DNA of 64,000 nt from CAYNUJ01 sp964573255 (GCA_964573255.1 CAZNJB010000003.1:1-64000); one strand, 5' to 3'. Shown: positions 1 through 9,008, counted from the first letter of the stretch. The notes: generated by a model not told the origin, from the letters alone. Program-made: numbers and translations.

Positions 1-422
1 GTATCTGGAGAGAATATATCTTTTTTATTATTAATTAGTCTAGTAAATATATCAATATCATTGATCATTCTTATTAGGTTGGCGTTACTAAGATTTGGAA
101 TCTCACCGCTTTCATAATTCCTATATTGATTAACCCCAAAACCCAAAACTTCAGACATCTTTTTTGCAGAGATATTATATTCTTTTCTTAATTTTTTGAT
201 TTCTTCAGGAAAAGGGATATTGTGTTTTTCTCTATATTGATTATAAACTTGTGAAATATTTATTTCATCGACCTCTGTAGTAGTAAATTCCTCTTTACAT
301 ACTTCACAGCAATAGAAGAATTCATAAATGTTAAATTCCTCTTTTCTAAAAGTTCTTACAACATTCTCAAAAGTTAATTGAGCTTTACCATTGCAGACAA
401 CACAATCAACTATTTTATTCAT
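1..422 (-). CDS. Panacea-type antitoxin, N-terminal zinc-finger and HTH part (partial, cut by left edge)
   Basis: I translated the reverse strand from the ATG at 422. The product begins MNKIVDCVVCNGK and stays open for about 140 residues to the window edge. It has a CVVC pair (residues 7-10) and a CEVC pair (residues 39-42) that would form a zinc finger, then an HTH of the XRE kind with the stretch ISAKKMSEVLGFGVNQYRNY followed by ESGEIPNLSN. This arrangement is known from MqsA-like antitoxins and from antitoxins whose C-terminus is a Panacea (SocA, DUF4065) domain. The rest would lie beyond position 1. Its ATG overlaps the toxin stop codon in an ATGA, so the two are translationally coupled, toxin gene first. 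It likely neutralises the toxin and represses the pair's promoter. The Panacea assignment is from recall of the family and cannot be confirmed because the C-terminus is missing. Confidence 0.72.
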   Translation of the reverse strand, partial: MNKIVDCVVCNGKAQLTFENVVRTFRKEEFNIYEFFYCCEVCKEEFTTTEVDEINISQVYNQYREKHNIPFPEEIKKLRKEYNISAKKMSEVLGFGVNQYRNYESGEIPNLSNANLIRMINDIDIFTRLINNKKDIFSPD

Positions 423-784
423 TTTTCTCTTCCTTTCTTAAAAGGATACACCATTTTGTGCTCGGCAATATGAAAAGAAATGCACATAACGCTTTTTTCA
501 GGTTTCCCCATATTTATTTTAATATAAACTTCCTTTTTTTTAATAGTTATACCAAATTCATAATTAGGCGGACTTTCCGGGTCAAAGGCATCTGCAATTG
601 GTCCGTTAGAATAATCTGTAGGTTCAAGATTTAATAGGAATTCTTCCCTTTGCTTGGGAGTAATTTCAAGATCAAGCAGGGTTTGTAGATTTTTATCACG
701 ATGTTTAAAAAACACATTATATACTTTGAGTTTCTGTTTAAAGTCAATTAAAAACTCTTCAATTTCACGTAATTTAGGATTCAA
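419..784 (-). CDS. Toxin partner of the Panacea/MqsA-like antitoxin
   Basis: This is a small protein (121 residues from TTG at 784) with the C-terminal block KKKEVYIKIN, then VMCISFHIAEHKMVYPFKK. The block resembles a family of RelE/MqsR-fold toxins paired with zinc-finger/HTH antitoxins. The frame is open up to a TTG at 811, giving 130 residues, but I prefer TTG 784. A good Shine-Dalgarno GGGGAG lies at 794-799, nine bases upstream of it, whereas a start at 811 would sit inside the promoter palindrome at 810-821. The probable action is translation inhibition, perhaps mRNA cleavage. That is inferred from the partner and the C-terminal motif; no catalytic residue is certain. Confidence 0.62.
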   Translation of the reverse strand: MNPKLREIEEFLIDFKQKLKVYNVFFKHRDKNLQTLLDLEITPKQREEFLLNLEPTDYSNGPIADAFDPESPPNYEFGITIKKKEVYIKINMGKPEKSVMCISFHIAEHKMVYPFKKGREK

Positions 785-809
785 TATATAATTCTCCCCA
801 AATAATGTC

Positions 810-829
810 AACTATATAGTTGCATTATA
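810..829 (-). promoter_or_regulatory. Candidate promoter and palindromic operator of the toxin-antitoxin pair
   Basis: On the minus strand a TATAAT box (824-829) is followed two bases later by the perfect 12-bp palindrome AACTATATAGTT (810-821), then the Shine-Dalgarno at 794-799 and the TTG start at 784. A palindrome at the presumed transcription start is the usual place for an autoregulatory toxin-antitoxin operator. No binding data exist; the call rests on position and perfect symmetry. Confidence 0.5.
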
Positions 830-1177
830 ATAATATTGAGCATCTTTTAATAACTTTGTCGTGCAATAACCGACATTTAAATAAATTCCGAATAGATAAT
901 AAAAACAGCCCCATTATTAGAAATCGTAAAAAATCCTTTGACAAAATATATCATTCACAGCTTTACCAAAGCTAAAAAAACTGAGTTAAAATAATTATAA
1001 TCAACAAATAAATCAAAGAAGAGAAGACTTTGAAATTAATTGTATATACAAATCTTTATCATATTATCATCTCAAATAGGTTTTTCACCTCAAAAATTTG
1101 AATGAACAAAATTTATAAATAATTTGTAAAGCATCTCAATTGACTTCAGGCGTACTTATAGCCTATCGAGATATATC
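822..1177. other. Intergenic stretch, no gene seen
   Basis: AT-rich sequence lies between the toxin promoter and the 3' end of the DUF819 gene. Apart from the TATAAT box at 824-829 I see no reading frame with a ribosome binding site, no RNA gene and no clear terminator. Confidence 0.6.
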
Positions 1178-2335
1178 CTATCCCCCGACAATTGCTTTAA
1201 GCAAATACGCTCCGGCAAATCCAACATAATTACCGATTGCATATCCGAGCAATCCTGCCGCAACACCGGGCAAAACCAAGTCGTCCCATTTTTTTGCGTT
1301 GGTTAGGGCGATAACGCTAGAGGGTCCGAGTTTAGCAGCTATTGCTGCAACTGTTAGCACTTTAATATCGAGCTTAGCTATTTTACCGAATAGCAGCACA
1401 AAACAAATTTGAATTGCAATGACAATAATAACAAACAGGAATAAAATCGGAGCCAATTGAATTGCTTTCGGAATATCCATCATTGCGCCCACAGCAGCAA
1501 AGAATAAATAGAAAGAAAGATTACCTAGCTCATTTGCGCCTTGCAGTTTCTGTACAAACTTTAATTGAGCGGCAATTAAAGCAAGAGTTGTAATTATCAA
1601 TATTGTGGGCAAATTGGGCATCCATGCAGAAATAAACTCCGCTTTAATCCACTTACTTAAAAACATAATAAATAAAGCAATAAAAGCTAAAGCAATTATA
1701 TGCCGGGGAATAAACTTAACAATCTTCCCTTCTTCATTCTTATTATTAACATATTCTTGATGCCAAATATCGGACGGAATAAAATACTTCTTCAAAAAAT
1801 CGGGGGCAATAATCCAAAACATAAAGATGGGAAAGAATGTAAGATTATCAACGGCATTAGCTGCCGCAAACAAATTCGGATCATTAATGTTTAAGCCGGT
1901 CCATAAAGAAAAGAAGTTCAAACTTCCGCCGATATATGTCCCTATATAAGGACCGACAATTTTCCAACCTTCGCCGGGCAGAATTACATTGAAATTGGAA
2001 TTCAAAATCATTCCGCCTATTAAAGCGCCCAGAGTGGAACCAAGCGCTCCAATGCCGAAAGCCACCAGCATCGGCAGTCCGGCTTTCTTTAAGTCGGATA
2101 ATCTAACGTGAAATAAAATCAATATAACTGCAAAGGGAACGGCGTAACTTGTTAAACTTCCATAAAACGGATTATCCGTAGTTATTACGCCAAAGTTTGC
2201 AAGCAATGCGCTTATGAAAAGAATTATGACAATCGGTGATATTTTTTGTGCTATTGTATATTTATCTGCTAAGTAAAGGGCAAGTGAAATAATACCCGTA
2301 AAAATCACTAAAATCTGAAAAGGTTGATCAAACAT
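1178..2335 (-). CDS. DUF819 family integral membrane protein (YjcL-like)
   Basis: A 385-residue, very hydrophobic protein with about ten membrane segments and little soluble sequence except around residues 175-210. Features shared with the DUF819 family are the early GIGALGSTLGALIGG stretch (about residues 95-110), GTYIGGSLNFFSL (about 132-144) and AAANAVDN just after. The C-terminal half repeats the pattern with AAIAAKLGPSSVIAL, as expected for an inverted-repeat carrier fold. The family is thought to transport a small solute, but no substrate is established. The start is the ATG at 2335 with AGGA just upstream. The gene is 8 bp downstream of the secreted esterase on the same strand, so the two are probably cotranscribed. 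Confidence 0.88.
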   Translation of the reverse strand: MFDQPFQILVIFTGIISLALYLADKYTIAQKISPIVIILFISALLANFGVITTDNPFYGSLTSYAVPFAVILILFHVRLSDLKKAGLPMLVAFGIGALGSTLGALIGGMILNSNFNVILPGEGWKIVGPYIGTYIGGSLNFFSLWTGLNINDPNLFAAANAVDNLTFFPIFMFWIIAPDFLKKYFIPSDIWHQEYVNNKNEEGKIVKFIPRHIIALAFIALFIMFLSKWIKAEFISAWMPNLPTILIITTLALIAAQLKFVQKLQGANELGNLSFYLFFAAVGAMMDIPKAIQLAPILFLFVIIVIAIQICFVLLFGKIAKLDIKVLTVAAIAAKLGPSSVIALTNAKKWDDLVLPGVAAGLLGYAIGNYVGFAGAYLLKAIVGG

Positions 2336-2343
2336 AATTTTTC

Positions 2344-3219
2344 CTATTTACTGTGAAAAGAATCTCCAATAAACTTGAGTGCATTTAATAATCCTGTGCG
2401 CCAGTAAGTCCAATTATGGGCACCGTCTCTCATCCTGAATTCATGAGGAATGCCGAGTCTGGTCATCTTAAGATGCAACTCGCAATTTCCAAAAGTCAAA
2501 CGGTCGTCATCGCCGCAATCCAAATAAAAACGTACTTGTTTAATTTTCTCCGGGTCAAGTATATTCAATAAAAATAAGGGATTGTTATCAATTAGCGTTT
2601 TAGTTAATCTCTCTTTTCCTTTCAATCCTTTCCCGTATAAAATGCCTTCAATTCGATCCCATCTTTTCTGATCGAAATTTAATATTTGCTCTTCGGTATA
2701 AACTGCAGCGCTTAAAGGTGCGGCAGCGTCAAAAAGCTCAGGGTATTTAAATGCAAAATTCAAAGAACCGTATCCGCCCATAGACAAACCGCAAAGTGCT
2801 CTGAATCTTTTACTCTTTCTTATTCTGTAATGTGATTCGATAAATGGAATAAATTCTTTAATAAAGAAATCCTCATATTTTACCGAACCGTCATAATTGT
2901 TTATATACCAGCTGTTTTCGGCATCAGGAGTTACTAAAATCATCGGAGGTATTTCCCTTTTCGCGATTGCTTCGTCTGCAATTAAATTTGCTTCTCCGAA
3001 TTGAATCCAATCTATATCGCTTCCCGTATAACCATGCAGTAAATAAACTACGGGATAATTGCGCTCTGATGTTTCATAATCGTAAGGAAGGTAAATCGTA
3101 TAGCGAACTTCCTTTCCTAAAATTTCACTCTTAATTGTTTGATGCTCTTTTATAATTCCGGTTAGACTTTGTCCTAATATGAAAGTAGAGACAAAAAGAA
3201 TAATAAATAAAACTTTCAT
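2344..3219 (-). CDS. Secreted alpha/beta-hydrolase esterase (esterase D / feruloyl esterase family)
   Basis: A 291-residue protein with an N-terminal signal peptide (MKVLFIILFVSTFILGQS), so probably periplasmic or exported. It has the esterase PF00756 pattern: YPVVYLLHGYTGS (oxyanion region, about residues 55-67), the nucleophile elbow GLSMGGYGSLNFA (about 143-155), a late acidic region DCGDDDRLTFGN and the catalytic-type His in RDGAHNWTYWRTG near the C-terminus. It likely cleaves an acyl or carbohydrate ester. The closest named types are feruloyl/acetyl xylan esterases and S-formylglutathione hydrolase, but the signal peptide argues against the last. AAGGAT precedes the ATG. The substrate is not predictable from sequence alone. 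Confidence 0.85.
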   Translation of the reverse strand: MKVLFIILFVSTFILGQSLTGIIKEHQTIKSEILGKEVRYTIYLPYDYETSERNYPVVYLLHGYTGSDIDWIQFGEANLIADEAIAKREIPPMILVTPDAENSWYINNYDGSVKYEDFFIKEFIPFIESHYRIRKSKRFRALCGLSMGGYGSLNFAFKYPELFDAAAPLSAAVYTEEQILNFDQKRWDRIEGILYGKGLKGKERLTKTLIDNNPLFLLNILDPEKIKQVRFYLDCGDDDRLTFGNCELHLKMTRLGIPHEFRMRDGAHNWTYWRTGLLNALKFIGDSFHSK

Positions 3220-3563
3220 GTTAGTTATCCTTGTTATTTTATATGCAATTTATAAAAATATTGAGAAATTATTATTTGAGATTATTCTAAATAATATTTT
3301 GTCTTTTAAATAATAAACCTTATCTTTATGTGCTGCCTATAATAAAGTAAGGTAGTTTAGTACAATGAAATAATGAAAGTCCATAAGTAATTGATGCAAG
3401 TCCGCAATTAAATGCCCACTTCTTTTCTACTTTCCAACAGTTAGAAATCAGTCTCAATTTAGTTGTAAGTTACCTCGTCAGTCAATTTCTTGTGTGCTCT
3501 TAATTTTATTAAAGGGATAAAATCCCAAATATGTAACATCAATAATAAATAGGAGTATCTGAA
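3220..3563. other. Intergenic region and probable leader of the cold-shock gene
   Basis: This region between the divergent esterase and cold-shock genes must hold both promoters. Close to the cold-shock start a short hairpin GGGAT/ATCCC (3514-3526) lies just upstream of the AGGAG ribosome binding site at 3551-3555. Cold-shock mRNAs commonly have long structured leaders, so this could matter, but no recognised riboswitch or thermosensor motif is visible. Confidence 0.4.
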
Positions 3564-3776
3564 ATGTCAGAACGCAAAACAGGAACTGTAAAGTGGTTTA
3601 ACAGTTCTAAAGGTTATGGATTCATCACCCAAGAAGAAGGTGAAGATGTATTTGTTCATTTTCAATCAATTCAATCAGATGGTTTCAAAACCTTAGAAGA
3701 AGGTCAAACAGTTGAATTCTCAGTAGTAGAAGGCAAAAAAGGACCGCAAGCTGACGAAGTAAAAGTAATAGCTTAA
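3564..3776 (+). CDS. Cold-shock domain protein (CspA family)
   Basis: A 70-residue, single cold-shock-domain protein with the RNA-binding motifs KWFNSSKGYGFI (RNP1, about residues 10-21) and VFVHFQSI (RNP2, about 30-37). Length and motifs match the CspA family of nucleic-acid chaperones that melt secondary structure in mRNA. AGGAG lies eight bases before the ATG. It stands alone, with its own terminator immediately downstream, so it is monocistronic. The gene symbol is left open because the family has many paralogues. Confidence 0.96.
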   Translation: MSERKTGTVKWFNSSKGYGFITQEEGEDVFVHFQSIQSDGFKTLEEGQTVEFSVVEGKKGPQADEVKVIA

Positions 3777-3814
3777 ATTAGATAATTACAGATAGTTTGC
3801 TTTTATTTTCATCA

Positions 3815-3843
3815 CCCTCGCCCTTTTCGGGCGAGGGTTTTTT
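3815..3843 (+). terminator. Rho-independent terminator of the cold-shock gene
   Basis: A perfect 9-bp stem CCCTCGCCC/GGGCGAGGG (3815-3823 with 3829-3837), loop TTTTC, followed by six T residues. Confidence 0.93.
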
Positions 3844-4062
3844 ATTTCTGCTAATTTGAAATAATTAACCCGAATTTTCCAATCGATCAAGCTCTATTGG
3901 ATATTCAACTCTAATAACCCAATGAATTCGAACATTTATATTTCTCCCGAAGCAAAAACGATCTAAGTCAGGCTTTTATACCCAATAATATTTATATTTT
4001 ACATTTGGAGATAATGGAATGTCATTCTTATGCTAAATTTTGGATTAATATATATTTGAAAT

Positions 4063-6330
4063 ATGTTTAATGGCAGAACAAAATTAATTATTGCTGCAAC
4101 CGTTATAGCCTCTCTTTCCTTCTTTTTCTTCGAAGGAACCATCCAACAAAATGATAAACAATCAAACAAGAATAGCAAAAAGGATTTATTCAGAACACTA
4201 TTCGATGACGGCGCGTTGTTTATTTACTCATCACAAGATAATCCACATATAGATAAGAAGAACAATACAGACAGAATTCGCTTTGGTTATAGGGATATCA
4301 GCATAAAGTTGCTACCCGATACTGCGGCGGATATCGAATTACTCAAAAACAATTCGTTAATAGTTACCGGTACTCCGGAGAATAACATAATATTCAAATT
4401 ACTTTTCAACAAACTCGGAATAGATAAAACAGACAAAACAATAACGTTTGGTAATTATAAATTTAGCGGAGATTCATTATCCGTTTCCTTTTTTGTCCCG
4501 AATCCATTCAATAAAAATAAACTATGCATTGTATTATCATCGAATGATAATATTTTCGATGGTTTTTCCGGAATTAGAATGCTTGCAGACGTTGAAATAT
4601 TCAACGGCAATACAACTATATTTTTAGCCGATATCGATTATTCCGAATTAAGCAAAGATAATCTACCTCTAATAAATATACGTGATCTAAGGACTTCCAA
4701 TTCAACTTATGATTATGGGAATAAGCTTAAATTTGTTATTCACGGCAATCATATCAACAAGAATAAAATAAATAAAATTGCAGATAAATATTTAAACAAA
4801 ATTAAAGAGTTGAAAAGCGCTCTCGATTTAACTTCGGAGAATTATAAAATTGAAACTCATATTTATCAATCTTTTGAGAAAAAGGGATTAATGACAAACA
4901 ACACCTCACTTTCCAATATCTCGGATAACTCAATACAAACAGTATTAAACGAAGATTTCAATGGAATAGATTTGCTTTCATTTAATAAGTTACTGATTAA
5001 TCAGATGCTCGGCAAAGCAAAGAATACTTTCATAAGCGAAGGAATGGCTGCATACTTTTCAGATAATTGGAGAGATGTCGATAAATACGAAATTGCTTCG
5101 CGAATAATTAAATCCGGCTTGTTCCCCCGATTGACTGAATTAATGAATAATAATTATCTAACTTATGAATCCGATTTCAGCTACAGACCATTGGGAGCAT
5201 TATTTACAGAATTTATTATTCAGAATTACGGATATGAATTTTTGAAGGAAATATATTCAAATGGAATTCCGGGCAGAAGGTTTCCGGCGATAGAAAGTAA
5301 ATGGAATAAATACATTAAAATTTTTGCTAATAACTATAAAATAAATCGGAAAGCAAAAATTCAGCTTCCTGATTTTCTTAGGGGATTTTGTTTTGCTCAT
5401 GAAGGATATCAAATACATAACGGATATTTATCCGAAGAAGCGGTTAGATCATTGCGTAGACTTAAAGATATCGGAACAAATTCAATATCAATTACTCCTT
5501 TTACCGGAATGAGAAATCCGACTGTTCCGAATAGATTAAGAATCTGGCGGAGCGCCGGTTCTGAAAATGACGAGAGCATTATATTTATTAGTAACGAGGC
5601 AAAAAAGCTTGGAATGATAACACTGCTTAAACCACATATTTATATTCATAAAAGTTGGCCCGGTGCAATTAAATTCAGCTCAAAAGAAGAATGGAATAAA
5701 TTTTTTCAATTTTACTCTCAATGGATAAAGCACTATGCTTTAATTGCTCAAATATATAATATACCTGTTTTTGTTATTGGCAACGAATTATCCGAATCCT
5801 CCTTAAATTATCCCGACAAATGGAGGGAACTTATTTCTTCAATTAGAAAAATATATGACGGTTACATAACTTACGGCGCTAATTGGGGAAAAGAAACGGA
5901 GAATATTCAATTTTGGAATGATTTGGATTTTATCGGTGTAAGCGAATATTATCCGCTGTCGGATAAAGATTACCTCGACAAAAAAGATTTGAAAAACGGC
6001 ATAAAAGAGGTAATGGATAAATTAGATAAGATTAGCAAAAAATTTAACAGGGATATTATCTTCACCGAAATTGGTTTCCGAAGTTCCGATTCGCCTTGGA
6101 TGATGTTTCGGGAAAAAGAAGAAAGTAAAAGAAAAATCAATTACAATTCGCAAAAATATATTTATGAAATTATTTTTCCCGAAGTAATAAAATTCAATAC
6201 GTTAAAAGGAATGTTCATTTGGAAGTGGCCAAGTTATTTGAGTTATAATGTAAATCAATATTATGACGCTTGGACACCATTGAATAAACCTGCGGAAAGA
6301 GTAATCGAGAGATATTACAAAAAAATGTAA
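4063..6330 (+). CDS. GH113-like glycoside hydrolase with an N-terminal degenerate peptidase-like region
   Basis: A 755-residue protein. An N-terminal hydrophobic segment (about residues 6-23) is a signal anchor or signal peptide. Residues about 435-755 look like a TIM-barrel glycosidase of the GH113 (beta-mannanase-like) type: FLRGFCFAHEGY at the first strand, VIGNEL with the probable acid/base Glu575, and IIFTEIGFRS with the probable nucleophile Glu669, then FIWKW. Residues about 220-425 resemble a peptidase MA-type (gluzincin) domain: the helix ISEGMAAYFSDNW (324-336) is present, but where HExxH should stand the sequence reads KLLINQML (309-316), so it is probably not a protease. Exact substrate is unknown. 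ribD follows 6 bp downstream without an obvious functional link. Confidence 0.75.
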   Translation: MFNGRTKLIIAATVIASLSFFFFEGTIQQNDKQSNKNSKKDLFRTLFDDGALFIYSSQDNPHIDKKNNTDRIRFGYRDISIKLLPDTAADIELLKNNSLIVTGTPENNIIFKLLFNKLGIDKTDKTITFGNYKFSGDSLSVSFFVPNPFNKNKLCIVLSSNDNIFDGFSGIRMLADVEIFNGNTTIFLADIDYSELSKDNLPLINIRDLRTSNSTYDYGNKLKFVIHGNHINKNKINKIADKYLNKIKELKSALDLTSENYKIETHIYQSFEKKGLMTNNTSLSNISDNSIQTVLNEDFNGIDLLSFNKLLINQMLGKAKNTFISEGMAAYFSDNWRDVDKYEIASRIIKSGLFPRLTELMNNNYLTYESDFSYRPLGALFTEFIIQNYGYEFLKEIYSNGIPGRRFPAIESKWNKYIKIFANNYKINRKAKIQLPDFLRGFCFAHEGYQIHNGYLSEEAVRSLRRLKDIGTNSISITPFTGMRNPTVPNRLRIWRSAGSENDESIIFISNEAKKLGMITLLKPHIYIHKSWPGAIKFSSKEEWNKFFQFYSQWIKHYALIAQIYNIPVFVIGNELSESSLNYPDKWRELISSIRKIYDGYITYGANWGKETENIQFWNDLDFIGVSEYYPLSDKDYLDKKDLKNGIKEVMDKLDKISKKFNRDIIFTEIGFRSSDSPWMMFREKEESKRKINYNSQKYIYEIIFPEVIKFNTLKGMFIWKWPSYLSYNVNQYYDAWTPLNKPAERVIERYYKKM

Positions 6331-6336
6331 AGTAAA

Positions 6337-7413
6337 ATGGATAATTCAATTCACGAAAAATATATTGAACGCTGCTTTCAATTAGCTAAAAAAGGCATCG
6401 GTAAAACCAGTCCAAATCCATTGGTAGGTGCGGTGATAGTTAAAAACGGAACCATAATAGGTGAAGGGTACCACGAATATTTCGGAGGACCGCATGCGGA
6501 AGTTAATGCATTTAACAATTGCAGCGATAATCCCGAAAATGCCGATTTATATGTTAATCTGGAGCCTTGCTCTCACACCGATAAAAAAACTCCCCCTTGT
6601 GCTCCATTGGTAATCTCTAAAAAAGTTAAGCGCTTGATAATTTCAAATCTCGACCCGAACCCAAAAGTAAACGGCGCAGGAATTAAACTGATTAGGGAGG
6701 CAGGAATAGAAGTAATAACCGGAGTTCTTGAAGAAAAAGGGAAAGAGCTAAATAAATTTTTCTTCAATTTCGTAAAAGAAAAACTCCCCTACACAACACT
6801 CAAAATCGCGGTTTCCGCCGACGGATTTATAACACAAAAAGAAGGAACGCAAACTTGGATTACCGGCATCGAAGCGAAAAAGTACGTTCATAAATTACGT
6901 GCTCAATACGATGCAGTCCTAGTCGGAGCTAATACGGTTAACATTGACAATCCTAAATTGAACGTTAGAGAAGTAGAGGGAATAAATCCAATTAGAATTT
7001 TAATCGACGGGAAATTGAGCGTTAACACCAATTCATTTATTGTTCAATCTGCCAATAAGGAAAAAACCATTTTATTTACATCGCGCCGAGCAGATAATGA
7101 CAAGAAAAAGATATTAATAGATTACGGAGTTACAATAATTGAATTAGATTCCGGTGAAACGGATATAATTAATTTAAAAGCCGTATTAACGGAATTGGGC
7201 AAGTTAAATATCTCCTCCCTTTTAGTTGAAGGCGGTTCGGAAATATTTACGCAGTTTCTTTCTCAAAATTTGACGGATGAATTACACATTATTAAATCAC
7301 CGAAAAAATTTCACCAAGGCGTTCCGGCATTCAACAATAAAATAGAATTACCGGAAGCATCATCAGAAGAATTACTCGGCAAAGATAAATTATCGGTTTA
7401 TAAACTAAAATAA
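6337..7413 (+). CDS. ribD: Bifunctional riboflavin biosynthesis deaminase/reductase RibD
   Basis: A 358-residue protein that performs the second and third steps of riboflavin synthesis: deamination of diaminohydroxyphosphoribosylaminopyrimidine, then NADPH-dependent reduction of the ribosyl side chain. The N-terminal deaminase (about 1-145) has the zinc site HAEVNAF (His-Ala-Glu) and PCSHTDKKTPPCAPL with two Cys ligands. The C-terminal reductase (about 150-358) has the TLKIAVSADGFI opening and the LVEGGSEIFTQFL motif. Length is normal. It follows the GH113-like gene by 6 bp and is separate from ribE-ribBA-ribH at 22146-24488. Confidence 0.96.
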   Translation: MDNSIHEKYIERCFQLAKKGIGKTSPNPLVGAVIVKNGTIIGEGYHEYFGGPHAEVNAFNNCSDNPENADLYVNLEPCSHTDKKTPPCAPLVISKKVKRLIISNLDPNPKVNGAGIKLIREAGIEVITGVLEEKGKELNKFFFNFVKEKLPYTTLKIAVSADGFITQKEGTQTWITGIEAKKYVHKLRAQYDAVLVGANTVNIDNPKLNVREVEGINPIRILIDGKLSVNTNSFIVQSANKEKTILFTSRRADNDKKKILIDYGVTIIELDSGETDIINLKAVLTELGKLNISSLLVEGGSEIFTQFLSQNLTDELHIIKSPKKFHQGVPAFNNKIELPEASSEELLGKDKLSVYKLK

Positions 7414-7427
7414 CTGCGATTTAAATA

Positions 7428-7880
7428 TTAAAACAGCGGTTTCCCAAAAGTATAAAATGGCCAGGGAATTGCTGCAACCAGAATTACGAAAGCTATGGTA
7501 AGATATATAGCGGCAAGTTTATATTTTTTACCGTTTTCAGCTTTTTTAATTTTCGATTTCCCGATATGCACCAAAGCAATAGAAATTATCATCGCAGTGA
7601 TGTGTTCAACGGCAAAAAACCTTAATGAGGAATCCTTCATTGCCGCACCGAAATTGTTGAATACTGTACGCATCAATGGACTTAGAAAAACGTAGAGCAC
7701 TAATCCAATCACTAACTGCGCATCTAAACTTACAGCTAAATATTTCAATACTCTGTCTAAATTACTTGTCCATTCCTCTTTTTTAAGATATCCCTTCCAA
7801 ATAAAAATTAAGTTTACAACAAAAAGAATGAGAATTATATATCTTAATAAATTGTGTGTATGCAAAAAACCAGTGTACAT
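7428..7880 (-). CDS. Small four-helix membrane protein, cytochrome-b-like in Bacteroidota annotations
   Basis: A 150-residue protein with four membrane segments (about 10-29, 46-66, 90-106, 122-141). It carries histidines placed near membrane ends: His7 and His9 in FLHTHNLLRY, His93 in FFAVEHITA and His105 in LVHIGKSK. This pattern matches short Bacteroidota proteins often labelled cytochrome B, and the His pairs could ligate haem, though that is unproven. AGGAAG precedes the ATG. It lies 58 bp downstream of hypE on the same strand and could be read through from the hyp operon. Confidence 0.6.
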   Translation of the reverse strand: MYTGFLHTHNLLRYIILILFVVNLIFIWKGYLKKEEWTSNLDRVLKYLAVSLDAQLVIGLVLYVFLSPLMRTVFNNFGAAMKDSSLRFFAVEHITAMIISIALVHIGKSKIKKAENGKKYKLAAIYLTIAFVILVAAIPWPFYTFGKPLF

Positions 7881-7938
7881 ATTCTTCCTTTCTAATATAA
7901 ATTTTGAACTTAAAGATAACCGAAAAAGAAAGAAAATA

Positions 7939-9006
7939 TCAACAAATTCTCGGGAGCTGTTCTCCCAACGGCATATCTATAATATGCTCAACTCCAAGAA
8001 TAGTCTTTTTTACAACTACGCCAGGATGTTCCTCAACAACTTCACCGATTATCTGAGCGTCTTTCCCGAGCGGATGTTTTCTTAAAACGGAAATTACTTT
8101 TTCAGCTTCTTCTCTGTCTATTACAAGAACCAACTTTCCTTCATTGGCTACGTATAAAGGATCAATTCCCAGAATTTCACAAGCACCTGCCACATTTGGT
8201 TTGACAGGTATTTTATCGATAAATATTTTTATTCCCACTTTCGACTGTTGAGCAAATTCATTTAACGTTGCCGCAACACCTCCCCTTGTCGGATCTCTCA
8301 TTGCATGAATATTTTGAGTTGCATCTGTAATTTCATTAACTAAATCATTTAATGCAGCACAATCGCTTTCGATTCTGTTTTCGAATGATAACCCTTTCCT
8401 CGATGTCATAATAGCCATACCATGGTCTGCAATTGTACCGGAAACTATTATTTTATCACCCGGCTTAAGATTCGATGAGGATATATTTAGATTTTTTTCA
8501 ATAACGCCGATACCTGCAGTATTGATAAAGATTTTATCGCAAGAACCCTTATTAACTACTTTTGTATCTCCCGTTACAATATTTACTCCAGCTTTATCTG
8601 CAGCGCTTCTCATAGAAAGCACAATCTTATTTAAATCCTCAATTGGAAAACCTTCCTCAATTATAAAGCCCGCACTCAACCAAAGGGGTCTGGCTCCATT
8701 CATAGAAATATCGTTAACTGTTCCGTTGACAGCAAGTTCTCCAATATTTCCTCCCGGGAAAAAAACAGGATCAATTACAAACGAATCGGTAGTGAAAACA
8801 ATCCTGTTATCCCCAACTTTTAACGTAGCTTGATCCTCCATTTTATTGAGTACATCATTATTAAAAGTGGAAATAAATACTTTATCAATTAATTCGGACA
8901 TCAACCTGCCGCCGGAACCGTGAGCCAATTGAATAGTATCGTAATTGGTAATAGGCAGAGGACAATTAAATCCATTCGTCAAATTCAATTTGTTATTTTC
9001 TTTCAT
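7939..9006 (-). CDS. hypE: [NiFe]-hydrogenase maturation protein HypE
   Basis: HypE uses ATP to dehydrate the carbamoyl group received from HypF on its C-terminal cysteine to a cyanide, which becomes a ligand of the hydrogenase iron. The sequence shows the early AHGSGGRLMSELID motif, FTTDSFVIDP, GDTKVV, RDPTRGG and the essential C-terminal PRIC ending in Cys. The frame is open to a TTG at 9012, but the ATG at 9006 has GTGGG six bases upstream and is preferred, leaving 2 bp after hypD. The product is about 355 residues, normal for the family. Confidence 0.96.
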   Translation of the reverse strand: MKENNKLNLTNGFNCPLPITNYDTIQLAHGSGGRLMSELIDKVFISTFNNDVLNKMEDQATLKVGDNRIVFTTDSFVIDPVFFPGGNIGELAVNGTVNDISMNGARPLWLSAGFIIEEGFPIEDLNKIVLSMRSAADKAGVNIVTGDTKVVNKGSCDKIFINTAGIGVIEKNLNISSSNLKPGDKIIVSGTIADHGMAIMTSRKGLSFENRIESDCAALNDLVNEITDATQNIHAMRDPTRGGVAATLNEFAQQSKVGIKIFIDKIPVKPNVAGACEILGIDPLYVANEGKLVLVIDREEAEKVISVLRKHPLGKDAQIIGEVVEEHPGVVVKKTILGVEHIIDMPLGEQLPRIC

Positions 9007-9008
9007 AA

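Noticed and set aside
811..811. TTG at 811 as toxin start
   Set aside because: It lies in the promoter palindrome near the expected transcription start; TTG 784 has a good ribosome binding site.
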